64,000 nt of DNA, taken from contig OZ244173.1 in the NCBI GenBank assembly GCA_965216515.1, positions 496,001 through 560,000 on the forward strand, given 5' to 3'. Shown piece after piece: positions 8,873-17,693 of this stretch. The stretch's first letter is position 1. Every line of letters begins with the position of its first letter. Position numbers and translations under genes: made by a program. Source of the stretch: CAXMRP01 sp965216515 (GTDB taxonomy: Bacteria > Pseudomonadota > Alphaproteobacteria > Rhizobiales > Afifellaceae). The notes under the pieces are model-generated. The model was not told the origin of the DNA, searched no databases, and saw only the letters and a program-made list of their open reading frames with translations.

Positions 8873-10041
8873 ACCGGTTCCCCGCCGGTTTGCGTTTCGC
8901 CGGCATCGGCCATGGTCTGCGCGCCGTCGAACACCTCACGCGTTGCGCGGTTGCTGAGCCGGGTCAGCATCTCGTATCCGATCGTGCCGGCATGGTCGGC
9001 GACGGCGTCGATCGCGATCGTCGGACCGAAAAGCTCCGCATAAACGCCGCGCCGGGCAATGCCCGGGGGAAGGTCTGTAACGTCGACGGCGATCAGATCC
9101 ATCGACACGCGCCCGGCAAGCGGCGCAACGTGACCGTCGATCGCCACGCCGGCCCCGGGTCGCCTGTCGCCGGATCCGGCCGCGCGCAGGTAGCCATCCG
9201 CATAACCGGCCCCGAGAATTGCGATCCTGCTGTCGCGGCGAAGGGTCAGTTCGCCGCCATAGCCGACCGTTTCGCCGGCGCCGACTGTCCGCACCTGCAG
9301 GATCCGGGCCAGCGCGGTCACCACCGGTTGCATTGCTGCATCCGGATGTGAAGCGCCGCCATAGAGCGCGATGCCGGGTCGCACGAGGTCGTGATGGGTC
9401 GCCCGGTCCAGGAAAATACCGGCGGAATTGGCCAGCGAGCCGGGCAGGGCGGGGCACCGGTCCCGCAGTTTTGAAAACCGTGACAATTGCGCGGCATTGA
9501 GCGGGTGGTCGGGCGTATCGGCACAAGCCAGGTGGCTCATCAGGAGGCAAAGCCCCGCGGCTTCGGCGATGGCCGCGAGGCTGCCGGCAGATATCAGCCC
9601 GTCGAACTCTGCAAGCGACAGCCCGAGCCGGTTCATCCCTGTGTCGACATGCAGACCGGCCGGCAGGGCGTATCCGTCCTTTGCGCCGCCGTGCCGGCGA
9701 ACGCCGATCCATTCATCCAGCTCATCACGATTGCCCAAAATCGGGCGCAGGCGGTGCCGGCGATAGGCGTCAGTCGGCCCGACAAGGCCGTCCAGCACAT
9801 AAATGTCGGCGTCCGCCGCGCATGCCCGGACCCGGATAGCCTCCTCAAGGGTGGCGACGAAGAAAACCGAACAGCCTGTGTCAGCCAGCGCCGGCACGGC
9901 GACGTCGAGGCCGAGGCCGTACGCATCGGCCTTGACCACCGCTGCACAGGCCGCCGGCGCGGCCCTGCGGGCCAATCGCCGCCAATTGGCCGTCAGCGCC
10001 GCCCGGTCGATCCTGAGGCGCAAGGGTGCCGGATCATTCAT
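8869..10041 (-). CDS. alr: Alanine racemase
   Basis: A 390-residue PLP enzyme that interconverts L- and D-alanine for peptidoglycan. The PLP lysine is Lys37 in VVKADAYGLG, and the second catalytic residue is the Tyr in GAGYADGY, preceding the C-terminal beta domain. The stop codon overlaps the radA start by four bases, and dnaB lies 33 bp upstream. The dnaB-alr-radA order is typical of Hyphomicrobiales. The enzyme supplies the same wall pathway that MltG, AmiC and PBP1A elsewhere in the window act on. Confidence 0.96.
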   Translation of the reverse strand: MNDPAPLRLRIDRAALTANWRRLARRAAPAACAAVVKADAYGLGLDVAVPALADTGCSVFFVATLEEAIRVRACAADADIYVLDGLVGPTDAYRRHRLRPILGNRDELDEWIGVRRHGGAKDGYALPAGLHVDTGMNRLGLSLAEFDGLISAGSLAAIAEAAGLCLLMSHLACADTPDHPLNAAQLSRFSKLRDRCPALPGSLANSAGIFLDRATHHDLVRPGIALYGGASHPDAAMQPVVTALARILQVRTVGAGETVGYGGELTLRRDSRIAILGAGYADGYLRAAGSGDRRPGAGVAIDGHVAPLAGRVSMDLIAVDVTDLPPGIARRGVYAELFGPTIAIDAVADHAGTIGYEMLTRLSNRATREVFDGAQTMADAGETQTGGEPV

Positions 10042-10074
10042 CCGCGCTCAGTCCAGGCGCCGGCTCCGGCCGCA

Positions 10075-11586
10075 TCACGCATAACGATCGGGTGTCCGGT
10101 CGGGGCGGGCGATGGAGGTAAAGCGCGTGACATCGGCGTCGAATTGCAACTCGATCGTGCCGGTCGGCCCGTGGCGCTGCTTGCCGATGATGACTTCGGC
10201 GCGCCCGGTCAACGCCTCCATTTCCGCCTGCCACTTGAAGAACTCCTCGGTGCCCTCCTTGGGCTTGCGGTTCTTCAGGTAATATTCTTCGCGGAAAATG
10301 AACGCCACGACATCGGCATCCTGCTCAATGGAACCCGATTCCCGCAGGTCCGACAGTTGCGGGCGTTTGTCGTCGCGCGATTCCACCTGCCGGGAAAGTT
10401 GCGAGAGCGCCAGAATCGGAACTTGAAGTTCTTTCGCCAACGCCTTGAGATTGGTTGTTATTTCAGTAATTTCCTGCACCCGGCTCTCGGAACTGCGCCG
10501 GCTCGTCCCCGTGACCAGTTGCAGATAGTCGACGATCAGCAGGTCAAGCCCCCGCTGCCGTTTCAACCGCCGCGCGCGGGCCGCAAGCTGGGCCACGGAG
10601 ATACCGCCGGTCTGATCGATGTAGAGCGGGATCTTCTGGATTTCCTGGGCCACTTCGACGATCTTGTCGAACTGGTCTTCCTGGATGGCGCCGCGGCGGA
10701 TTTCCGATGAGGGCACACCGGATTGCTCCGCGATGATGCGGGTGGCGAGTTGCTCTGACGACATTTCCAGCGAGTAGAACCCGACGATGCCCCCGTCGAC
10801 GGTTTTGATGGTCCCGTCTGCCGCCTGCTCGCCGCGCCAGGCCTTGGCGACATTGTAGGCGATATTTGTGGCAAGCGACGTTTTGCCCATGCCCGGCCGC
10901 GCCGCCAGGATCACAAGGTCGGAGTTTTGCAGACCGCCCATCAATCGGTCCATGTCGTAAAGGCCGGTGGCCAGGCCTGAAAGATGGCCGTCGCGCTGAT
11001 AGGCGGCGGCGGCCATGTCGATTGCCGATTTCAGTGCCGAGGTAAAATCGTGAAAGCCGCTGTCGAAGCGGCCGGTTTCCGCCAGTTCGTAGAGCCGCCG
11101 CTCCGCATCCTCGATCTGCGCCCGCGGTCCCATGTCGACCGGTGCGTCGTAGGCGATGTTGACCATGTCCTCGCCGATTGTGACCAGCGACCGGCGGATG
11201 GCGAGGTCATAGATCGTGCGCCCGTAATCCTCCGCATTGATGATTGTCGCCGCTTCATAGGCAAGACGGGTCAGATACTCGCCGACCGTGATGTCGCCGA
11301 CCCGTTCATCCTCCTGCAGAAAGCTCTTGATTGTCCGCGGATCGGCGATCTTGCCCATGCGTATGAGCTGGCTGGTCTTCTCGAAGATCGACTGGTGCAG
11401 CGGATCGAAGAAATGCGCCGGCGCGAGAAAATCGGAAACCCGGAAATAGGCTTCGTTGTTGATCAGGATCGCCCCGAGCAACGCCTGCTCCAGTTCGATA
11501 TTGTGCGGGCTCTGGCGGTGGCCGCCGGGCGTTTCAGCAATCCCGCCGGGGGAAGGAAGTTCAGCCAGGGAATCGGCAAAGGTCAT
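10075..11586 (-). CDS. dnaB: Replicative DNA helicase DnaB
   Basis: A 503-residue hexameric helicase. The N-terminal helical domain begins near HNIELEQALLGAIL (about 28-41). The RecA-like motor has Walker A ARPGMGKTS (about 230), the Walker B-like LLIVDYLQL, and the C-terminal DNA-binding/arginine-finger stretch SGSIEQDADVV ... KQRHGPTG. DnaB unwinds DNA ahead of the replisome. It leads the dnaB-alr-radA-cvpA-purF-SDR run and is separated from the rplI operon by 460 bp containing a terminator, so it probably has its own promoter, which I could not place convincingly. Confidence 0.98.
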   Translation of the reverse strand: MTFADSLAELPSPGGIAETPGGHRQSPHNIELEQALLGAILINNEAYFRVSDFLAPAHFFDPLHQSIFEKTSQLIRMGKIADPRTIKSFLQEDERVGDITVGEYLTRLAYEAATIINAEDYGRTIYDLAIRRSLVTIGEDMVNIAYDAPVDMGPRAQIEDAERRLYELAETGRFDSGFHDFTSALKSAIDMAAAAYQRDGHLSGLATGLYDMDRLMGGLQNSDLVILAARPGMGKTSLATNIAYNVAKAWRGEQAADGTIKTVDGGIVGFYSLEMSSEQLATRIIAEQSGVPSSEIRRGAIQEDQFDKIVEVAQEIQKIPLYIDQTGGISVAQLAARARRLKRQRGLDLLIVDYLQLVTGTSRRSSESRVQEITEITTNLKALAKELQVPILALSQLSRQVESRDDKRPQLSDLRESGSIEQDADVVAFIFREEYYLKNRKPKEGTEEFFKWQAEMEALTGRAEVIIGKQRHGPTGTIELQFDADVTRFTSIARPDRTPDRYA

Positions 11587-12046
11587 GGAGTCGTCTCAAA
11601 TTGGCCTTTCGGTTTACGCGGCTGTTTGTCCGCTGAACAGCAATCAGAACGCGTCTGCGGCCTGCGTTCCCGCTATCCATGCTTATCCACCGCCAATCTG
11701 CGCCACCTGACAAGAATGGCCCTGCCCAGCGATTTTGACTTGACTGGTGCGAAGCGGCGAATCACAGGCAAGTGTGCCACAGATCGGGCAGGTGCGGGCC
11801 GGTCTTCGCCGGCGCGGCTTCCGCCATTACTGGCTTGGCATCGCCCATACCGGTATCCGGACCCGCTTCCGACCCGCATCCGACCCGCAACCGACCTGGA
11901 CCCGGAAACAAAAGGCGCCCCGCAAGCGGAGCGCCCTGGGAAACCCTGTCCCGGAAAAGCCGGCCCGTGGAACCGGGGCACGGCGTGCGGTTGAAAGCGT
12001 TTCCTGACCGCACGACGCCCGGGCGCGCATCCCTGACCTGGCGGGG
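11587..12046. other. Intergenic region between rplI and dnaB
   Basis: 460 bp without a credible gene. It holds the rplI-side terminator (11906-11936), a single near-match to a DnaA box (TTATCCACC at 11683) and presumably the dnaB promoter. In many Hyphomicrobiales rplI runs almost directly into dnaB, so this spacing and terminator suggest separate transcription here. Confidence 0.6.
11906..11936 (-). terminator. Rho-independent terminator of the rpsF-rpsR-rplI operon
   Basis: Read on the minus strand, a GC-rich hairpin (GGCGCTCCGC paired with GCGGGGCGCC, one T-G wobble, loop of four or fewer) is followed by TTTTGTTT. It lies about 110 bp past the rplI stop and in the right orientation. Confidence 0.7.
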
Positions 12047-12754
12047 TCAGCCCTTTTGCGCCGTCTCCGGTTCGTCGGATCCGGTCTCGGCATCTGCGCT
12101 GTCGCCGCCGGTGGACGTATCGGCGGCGTCCGCGCTTTCAGGCTGCTCGCTCTCCGAAAGGGCCTCGGCGACGGCCTCCGCGGTTTCGACATCTTCAAAG
12201 ATCTCTTCCAGATCCGGTGTCTCTTCGCCGCCGTCCTCCGCCTCGCTGTCGTCGGCGAACTGGTCGGGTGTCGTCAGGTCTTCGCCACGGGCCTGCCGTT
12301 CGGCTTCGTCCGTGGACCGGGCGACATTGATGGACACAGGCACCTCGACTTCCGGATGCAGCGCGATCAGGATTTCGTGCAGACCGATGGTCTTGATCGG
12401 CCGGTTGAGCCGCACCTGGCTGCGCTCGATGGAAAAGCCGCCTTCGGCCAGAAGCTCCGCGACATCGCGCGGCGCCACCGAACCGTAGAGTTGGCCGGTT
12501 TCCCCCGCCTGGCGAATGGCGACGAACTGTTCGCCGGACAGCTTTTCCCCGACGGCCGCGGCCTCGTTTCGGGCTTCCAGGTTGCGCGCTTCCAGATGCG
12601 CCTTTTCATTTTCAAAGCGGGCCTTGTTCGCCTCGTTGGCCCGAAGCGCCTTGCCTTTGGGCAGGAGGAAATTACGGGCATAGCCGTTTTTGACCGTGAC
12701 CACGTCGCCCATTTGACCGAGCCTGGCCACCCGTTCCAGTAAAATGACTTCCAT
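12047..12754 (-). CDS. rplI: 50S ribosomal protein L9 with acidic C-terminal extension
   Basis: A 235-residue L9. The N-terminal domain has the family signature (MEVILLERVARLGQMGDVV, then GYARNFLLPKGKA), a long connecting helix, and the second RNA-binding domain ends near residue 150. The last 75 or so residues are an acidic low-complexity tail of Glu, Asp, Ala and Ser. Bacterial L9 is usually about 150 residues; alphaproteobacterial versions are longer, but this tail is long even so. It is the third gene after rpsF and rpsR, and no DUF2232 membrane-protein gene lies between rpsR and rplI, where Hyphomicrobiales often carry one. Confidence 0.97.
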   Translation of the reverse strand: MEVILLERVARLGQMGDVVTVKNGYARNFLLPKGKALRANEANKARFENEKAHLEARNLEARNEAAAVGEKLSGEQFVAIRQAGETGQLYGSVAPRDVAELLAEGGFSIERSQVRLNRPIKTIGLHEILIALHPEVEVPVSINVARSTDEAERQARGEDLTTPDQFADDSEAEDGGEETPDLEEIFEDVETAEAVAEALSESEQPESADAADTSTGGDSADAETGSDEPETAQKG

Positions 12755-12844
12755 TGTCGTTCTCCTTGCTGTCCCGTGCCGGCAACGGTTGCCGGTCCGG
12801 TTAGGGAAGGTCGGTTCCCTCCCAGCCCGATTTCCGGATTTGCC

Positions 12845-13093
12845 CTATTTCACCACATAGGGCAGCAGGCCCAGATAGCGCGCCCGCTTGATGGCGCGAG
12901 CCAGTTCCCGCTGTTTTTTTGACGACACCGCCGTGATCCGCGACGGCACAATCTTGCCGCGCTCCGAAACATAGCGCTCCAGCAGCTTGACGTCCTTGTA
13001 ATCGATTTTCGGTGCGGCATCGCCGGAAAACGGGCAGGTCTTGCGCCGCCGGTGAAACGGGCGCCGCGTCGGAAGTTGGGATATGTCAACCAT
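12845..13093 (-). CDS. rpsR: 30S ribosomal protein S18
   Basis: An 82-residue protein starting at the ATG at 13093 (MVDISQLPTRRPFHRRRKTC). It has the S18 core IDYKDVKLLERYVSERGKIVPSRIT and the SSKKQRELARAIKRARYLGLLPY signature of an S6-binding platform protein. The start lies inside the 3' end of rpsF (eight-base overlap), so the two partner proteins are probably translationally coupled. An in-frame upstream extension of 47 codons overlaps rpsF and is not credible. Confidence 0.97.
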   Translation of the reverse strand: MVDISQLPTRRPFHRRRKTCPFSGDAAPKIDYKDVKLLERYVSERGKIVPSRITAVSSKKQRELARAIKRARYLGLLPYVVK

Positions 13094-13511
13094 TGCTGCT
13101 ACCTCCGCCGGAACCCGCCGATTGCGTGCGGTCCCCTGAATCCTCGTCGCGCCGCCGTTCGCGCTCACGCCGGCGCCGCTCGTCGCGTTCCTTTTTCTGC
13201 ATCTGAGCGGACGGCTCTTCGTCCAGCTCGTCAACCCGGATGGTCAGAAAGCGCAGAATGTCCTCGTTGATCCGCATTTGCCGTTCCATCTCCGCAACCG
13301 CCTCGTGCGGTGCATCGATGTTCATCAATGTGTAGTGGGCCTTGCGATTCTTGCGGATACGGAACGCGATATTTTTCAGGCCCCAATATTCGGTCTTGCC
13401 GACACTGCCGGAACCGCTTTCGATCACGTCCTTGTACTGGCTCACCAATTCGTCCACGCGCTGGGCGGAGACGTCCTGACGGGTCAGAAACACATGTTCA
13501 TAAAATGCCAT
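13086..13511 (-). CDS. rpsF: 30S ribosomal protein S6
   Basis: A 141-residue protein, MAFYEHVFLTRQDVSAQRV..., with the S6 ferredoxin-like fold signatures YWGLKNIAFRIRKNRKAHY and RFLTIRVDELDEEPS, and a C-terminal tail first rich in Arg/Glu and then in Gly/Ser. S6 pairs with S18 in the 30S platform. The ATG at 13511 has AAAGG about seven bases upstream; an in-frame ATG five codons earlier (MKGDHM) would place the start on that site. It is the first gene of the operon, with the candidate promoter at 13729-13756. Confidence 0.96.
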   Translation of the reverse strand: MAFYEHVFLTRQDVSAQRVDELVSQYKDVIESGSGSVGKTEYWGLKNIAFRIRKNRKAHYTLMNIDAPHEAVAEMERQMRINEDILRFLTIRVDELDEEPSAQMQKKERDERRRRERERRRDEDSGDRTQSAGSGGGSSNG

Positions 13512-13940
13512 ATGGTCGCCTTTCATTTTGCGTGACCTGCCGGCGCGGAGCCTCGTCGACCTTCGCCCCGCGATCGGGACGCGGGATTGAAAGGCATGGA
13601 CGGTCTGTCAGAGCGGAGACACGGGAAGCCGGATCACGTATCGACCCTGCCGGCTGTTTCAAGGAAACACTCCAATGAAACGGTCGGCCTTCCGTTCAGC
13701 CCCCGGCCGAAGCCGGTCACGGAGCGGCTATATACGCCAAATGGCGCCAAACGCAAGCGCATGCGGCCGATCTTCGCCGCGCTGGCCGGTCTGGAGACAT
13801 TCGCCGGGGGCTTGATTTTCGATTCCCCGTTCCAATCTTGACTTGAACCGGCACCCGTGGTTCCTCCGCCGCGCAAACCGGCGGCGCGGAAATCCCGTCC
13901 GCCCCGACAACAAATTACCGGGTGGCGCGGTGAAACCATC
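13512..13940. other. Divergent rpsF/fabD intergenic region
   Basis: 429 bp between divergent essential operons, with no credible gene. It holds a candidate rpsF promoter. A TTGACT near 13831 could be a -35 for fabD, but no good -10 is visible at the right distance. Confidence 0.55.
13729..13756 (-). promoter_or_regulatory. Candidate promoter for rpsF-rpsR-rplI
   Basis: On the minus strand TTGCGT (13751-13756) and TATATA (13729-13734) are separated by 16 bp. This is a fair match to sigma-70-type elements and one of very few AT-rich hexamers in the intergenic region. It implies a leader of about 210 nt before rpsF. Confidence 0.4.
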
Positions 13941-14894
13941 ATGACCGATTCGACCAGTGCATTTGTCTTTCCCGGCCAGGGCAGCCAGGCCGTTGGCATG
14001 GGTGTTGGTCTGGCCGACGCATTCCCCGAAGCCCGCGCCGTTTTCGATGAGGTGGACGAGGCGCTGGACGAGCCGCTTTCGCAAATCATGCGGGAAGGGC
14101 CCGAGGCGGATCTGACGCTCACCCGCAACGCCCAGCCGGCGTTGATGGCGGTTTCGATCGCCACGCTGCGCGCCCTGGAAACCCGTGGTGTCAACGTCGC
14201 CGATCATGCCGCCTGTGTGGCCGGTCATTCGTTGGGCGAATATTCCGCTCTTACCGCCGCCGGTGCGCTGGATGTGGGCACCGCCGCGCGGCTGCTGCGT
14301 ATCCGCGGCGACGCCATGCAGGACGCCGTTGCCGTCGGCGAAGGGGCGATGGCGGCGATCCTGGGTCTTGAACTGGACGATGTGATTGAAATTGCCGAAA
14401 GCGCCGGCCAGGGTGAAGTCTGCGCGGCCGCCAACGACAACGCGCCTGGTCAGGTTGTGGTCTCCGGCGTCAGGGCGGCCGTTGAACGGGCAACCGACAT
14501 TGCCCGGGCGCGTGGCGCGCGGCGGGCGATTCTGCTGCCGGTGAGCGCGCCGTTCCATTGCGGTCTGATGGCGCCGGCCGCGGAGACCATGGCCGACGCC
14601 CTGGCCGCAACGGCCATTGAGGCGCCGGTCGTGCCCGTCATTTCCAATGTGGCGGCTGAACCTGTTACCGAACCGGCGGTCATCCGCCAGCGCCTGGTGG
14701 AGCAGGTGACCGGCATGGTGCGTTGGCGCGAATCGGTATTGTGGATGGCGCAGAACAACATCACCCGTCTTGTGGAGATCGGCGCCGGCAAGGTGCTTTC
14801 CGGCCTCACCCGGCGGATCGACAGAAACCTGGAATCGGCCAACGCCGGCACCCCGGATGATATCGACAGGATCGCCGCGCTGCTGCGCAGCTAG
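13941..14894 (+). CDS. fabD: Malonyl-CoA:ACP transacylase
   Basis: A 317-residue enzyme that loads malonyl units onto acyl carrier protein. It has FPGQGSQ near the N-terminus, the nucleophile Ser97 in GHSLGEYSAL, and the catalytic His in SAPFHCGLM. The ATG at 13941 (MTDSTSAFVFPGQG) matches the family start; the longer in-frame reading adds 28 unlikely residues. It heads the fabD-fabG-acpP-fabF cluster, so substrate loading, carrier, reduction and condensation are encoded together. Confidence 0.97.
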   Translation: MTDSTSAFVFPGQGSQAVGMGVGLADAFPEARAVFDEVDEALDEPLSQIMREGPEADLTLTRNAQPALMAVSIATLRALETRGVNVADHAACVAGHSLGEYSALTAAGALDVGTAARLLRIRGDAMQDAVAVGEGAMAAILGLELDDVIEIAESAGQGEVCAAANDNAPGQVVVSGVRAAVERATDIARARGARRAILLPVSAPFHCGLMAPAAETMADALAATAIEAPVVPVISNVAAEPVTEPAVIRQRLVEQVTGMVRWRESVLWMAQNNITRLVEIGAGKVLSGLTRRIDRNLESANAGTPDDIDRIAALLRS

Positions 14895-14969
14895 GGCCGG
14901 TGCCCGGATACGGATGTTGGCGGCCGGACGCGTGCGCAAGCCCCCGATCGGATTGGAAAGGAATGCCCG

Positions 14970-15707
14970 ATGTTTGATCTGACCGGCCGCAAGGCCCTTG
15001 TTACCGGCGCATCCGGGGGAATCGGCGGTGCGATTGCCCGGGCGCTCCACCGCCAGGGCGCCACGATAGCCCTTTCCGGTACCCGCCAGGATGCGCTGGC
15101 CGATCTTGCCGCCGACCTTGGCGAACGAGTTCATGTCTGCCCGGCCGACCTTGCCGATGCGCAAAGCGTCGACGATCTTGTTCCGCAGGCCGAGGAGGCC
15201 ATGGGCGGTATCGACATTCTCGTCAACAATGCCGGGCTCACGCGCGACGGATTGTCCATGCGGATGGCCGACGCCGACTGGGACATCGTAATTCGCGTCA
15301 ACCTGGAGGCTGCTTTTCGCCTTTCGCGCGCGGCACTTCGTTCAATGATGCGCCAGCGTTTCGGCAGGCTGATCGGGATTACATCCGTCGTTGGCATCAC
15401 GGGCAATGCCGGTCAGGCCAACTATGCCGCGTCCAAGGCCGGCATGATCGGCATGACCAAATCGCTTGCTCAGGAAGTGGCGACGCGCGGCGTCACCGCC
15501 AATTGCATCGCGCCCGGTTTCATCGCCAGCGCGATGACGGACAAGCTCAACGAAAAGCAGAGTGACGCGATCATGGCCAAGATTCCGGTACGCCGTCTGG
15601 GCCAATCCGATGAGATCGCCGCCGGCGCCGTTTATCTGGCCAGCGACGAAGCCGCTTACATCACCGGTCAGACGCTTCATATCAATGGCGGCATGGTGAT
15701 GATTTGA
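14970..15707 (+). CDS. fabG: 3-oxoacyl-ACP reductase FabG
   Basis: A 245-residue SDR with the complete active site: cofactor loop TGASGGIG (12-19), NNAG (86-89), Ser139, Tyr152 and Lys156 (NYAASK). The C-terminal ITGQTLHINGGMVM is typical of FabG. It reduces beta-ketoacyl-ACP with NADPH. A GGAAAGGA ribosome site lies seven bases before the ATG. Its position between fabD and acpP makes the fatty-acid assignment secure despite the size of the SDR superfamily. Confidence 0.97.
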   Translation: MFDLTGRKALVTGASGGIGGAIARALHRQGATIALSGTRQDALADLAADLGERVHVCPADLADAQSVDDLVPQAEEAMGGIDILVNNAGLTRDGLSMRMADADWDIVIRVNLEAAFRLSRAALRSMMRQRFGRLIGITSVVGITGNAGQANYAASKAGMIGMTKSLAQEVATRGVTANCIAPGFIASAMTDKLNEKQSDAIMAKIPVRRLGQSDEIAAGAVYLASDEAAYITGQTLHINGGMVMI

Positions 15708-15735
15708 CTATCGGCGCGCGGCGCAAATTGGCCAT

Positions 15736-15752
15736 TTGACCGTTCTGGTCAA
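15736..15752. promoter_or_regulatory. Hyphenated palindrome upstream of acpP
   Basis: TTGACC and GGTCAA form perfect six-base arms around a five-base spacer in the 200-bp gap between fabG and acpP. It could be an operator or part of an acpP promoter, since TTGACC also reads as a -35. No regulator can be named. Confidence 0.3.
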
Positions 15753-15907
15753 GCCGGTCGAAACATGGTAACGGACCGCCGACTTGCCACCGTACAAACG
15801 CCTTTTCGGTCATGCAAGGTTGCCATCCCGGCGCGGTGCCCGGGCGACGGACCAGGGCGAAACATCCGACAATGCGGCCCATGGGTTGCGCAGACAGGGA
15901 AAGTGAA

Positions 15908-16150
15908 ATGAGCGAAACCAGCATTGAAGATCGTGTCAAGAAGATCGTTGTCGAACACCTCGGCGTTGAAGCCGACAAGGTGGCCAAGGACGCCAGCTTT
16001 ATCGATGATCTTGGCGCCGACAGCCTCGACACGGTCGAACTCGTCATGGCCTTCGAGGAGGAGTTCGGCGTTGAAATTCCCGATGACGCGGCTGAGACGA
16101 TCCTGACCGTCGGCGACGCGGTCCGCTTCCTGGAAAAGAGTGCCGGCTGA
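15908..16150 (+). CDS. acpP: Acyl carrier protein
   Basis: An 80-residue acidic helical protein. Ser39 in GADSLDTVELVM is the phosphopantetheine attachment site. It carries growing acyl chains for FabD, FabG and FabF. The ATG at 15908 (MSETSIEDRV) is the standard start; the 32-residue in-frame extension is spurious. The 200 bp between fabG and acpP suggest an additional promoter for this very highly expressed protein. Confidence 0.98.
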   Translation: MSETSIEDRVKKIVVEHLGVEADKVAKDASFIDDLGADSLDTVELVMAFEEEFGVEIPDDAAETILTVGDAVRFLEKSAG

Positions 16151-16198
16151 CCGGTTCGCGGCGCGTCTCGCCTGCGCGGACGCTGAGGCCTTCATGAT

Positions 16199-17464
16199 AT
16201 GAGACGCGTCGTCATAACCGGCCTGGGCATGGTGACGCCGCTGGCCTGTGGCGTTGATGCCACATGGTCGCGGCTGCTCGCCGGCCAAAGCGGGGCCGAT
16301 CGGGTCACCGACTTCCAGGTCGACGATATCGCTTGCCAGATCGCCTGCCAGATTCCGCGCGGCAATGGCACGGGCGGTTCGTACAATCCCGACGACTGGA
16401 TGGCCCCCAAGGAACAGCGCAAGGTCGATGAATTCATCGTCTATGCGATGTCTGCCGCCACCCAGGCCCTGGAAGATGCCGACTGGCACCCGAAGGCCTA
16501 TGAGGACCAGATCCGCACCGGCGTGCTGATCGGGTCCGGGATCGGCGGGATCACCGGAATTGTCGAAGCCGGCGCGATCCTCGCCGAACGCGGCCCGCGG
16601 CGCATTTCACCTTTCTTCATTCCCGGCCGCCTGATCAATCTGGCCTCCGGCTACGTATCCATCGAACATCAGCTGAAAGGGCCAAACCACGCGGTCGTCA
16701 CGGCCTGTTCGACCGGTGCCCACGCGGTCGGCGATGCTTCGCGGCTGATCGCGCTTGGCGATGCCGATGTCATGGTCGCCGGTGGAACCGAATCACCGAT
16801 CAGCCGGATCAGCCTTGCCGGATTTGCCGCCTGCCGCGCGTTATCCACAGGCTTCAACGACAACCCCGCGGCCGCCTCCCGGCCGTACGACACCGACCGT
16901 GACGGCTTTGTCATGGGCGAAGGCGCGGGCATCGTTGTCCTGGAGGAACTGGAGCACGCGGTTGCCCGCGGTGCCCGCATCTATGCCGAAGTGATCGGCT
17001 ACGGGCTATCCGGCGACGCCTATCACATCACCTCGCCGGCCGAGGATGGCGACGGTGCGTTCCGCTGCATGCGCAGCGCGCTTGAGCGGGCCGGCATTGC
17101 CGCCGCCGATATCGATTATGTCAACGCCCATGGCACATCGACGCCGATGGGCGATGAGATAGAGCTGGCTGCGATCGAGCGCCTGCTGGGCGACGCGGCC
17201 GGCAGCGCCGCCATGTCTTCGACCAAATCGGCGATCGGGCATCTCCTGGGCGCCGCCGGTGCGGTGGAAACGATATTCTCCGTGCTCGCCATCCGGGACA
17301 ATATCGCGCCACCGACCCTCAACCTGGACAATCCGTCCGTCGAAACCGCCATCGATCTCGTGCCGCATGAGGCAAAGGCGATGTCGGTGAATGTGGCCCT
17401 GTCCAATTCGTTCGGTTTCGGCGGAACCAACGCTTCGCTGATTTTTCGGCGGCTCGACGATTGA
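16199..17464 (+). CDS. fabF: 3-oxoacyl-ACP synthase II (KAS II)
   Basis: A 421-residue condensing enzyme with the Cys-His-His triad: Cys170 in VVTACSTGAH, His in NAHGTSTPMGD (about 310) and His in KSAIGHLLGAAG (about 347). The C-terminal NSFGFGGTNASL is the family signature. It elongates malonyl-ACP with acyl-ACP primers. It starts 48 bp after acpP and is followed by mltG after about 230 bp. Confidence 0.98.
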   Translation: MRRVVITGLGMVTPLACGVDATWSRLLAGQSGADRVTDFQVDDIACQIACQIPRGNGTGGSYNPDDWMAPKEQRKVDEFIVYAMSAATQALEDADWHPKAYEDQIRTGVLIGSGIGGITGIVEAGAILAERGPRRISPFFIPGRLINLASGYVSIEHQLKGPNHAVVTACSTGAHAVGDASRLIALGDADVMVAGGTESPISRISLAGFAACRALSTGFNDNPAAASRPYDTDRDGFVMGEGAGIVVLEELEHAVARGARIYAEVIGYGLSGDAYHITSPAEDGDGAFRCMRSALERAGIAAADIDYVNAHGTSTPMGDEIELAAIERLLGDAAGSAAMSSTKSAIGHLLGAAGAVETIFSVLAIRDNIAPPTLNLDNPSVETAIDLVPHEAKAMSVNVALSNSFGFGGTNASLIFRRLDD

Positions 17465-17693
17465 GGCACACGGCGTGCCGCGCGGCCGCGCTCGCCGGAC
17501 GCCGCTCGGTTGGCGCCGGTCGTCATGTGGCCGGAATTGTCGGGAATGCCGCACGGTTCGGCGTGCCGTGTTGATCGCCGGTCGTCGGCGCGGTACACCC
17601 GTCGGGAAACGCGCATGATGCGCAAAATGGGCGCCGTTGCACAAACCCGTGCATCTGATGCGCCGGACTGAGGTCTCCAGGTCTGTCCAGCCA

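Noticed and set aside
11683..11691. DnaA-box-like TTATCCACC upstream of dnaB
   Set aside because: A single 8/9 match without neighbours; one near-match in 460 bp is not evidence of DnaA control, though it could be tested.
16841..16849. Perfect DnaA box TTATCCACA inside fabF
   Set aside because: It encodes part of the conserved ALSTGFND segment of FabF and stands alone; no cluster of boxes or AT-rich unwinding element is nearby, so it is not an origin.
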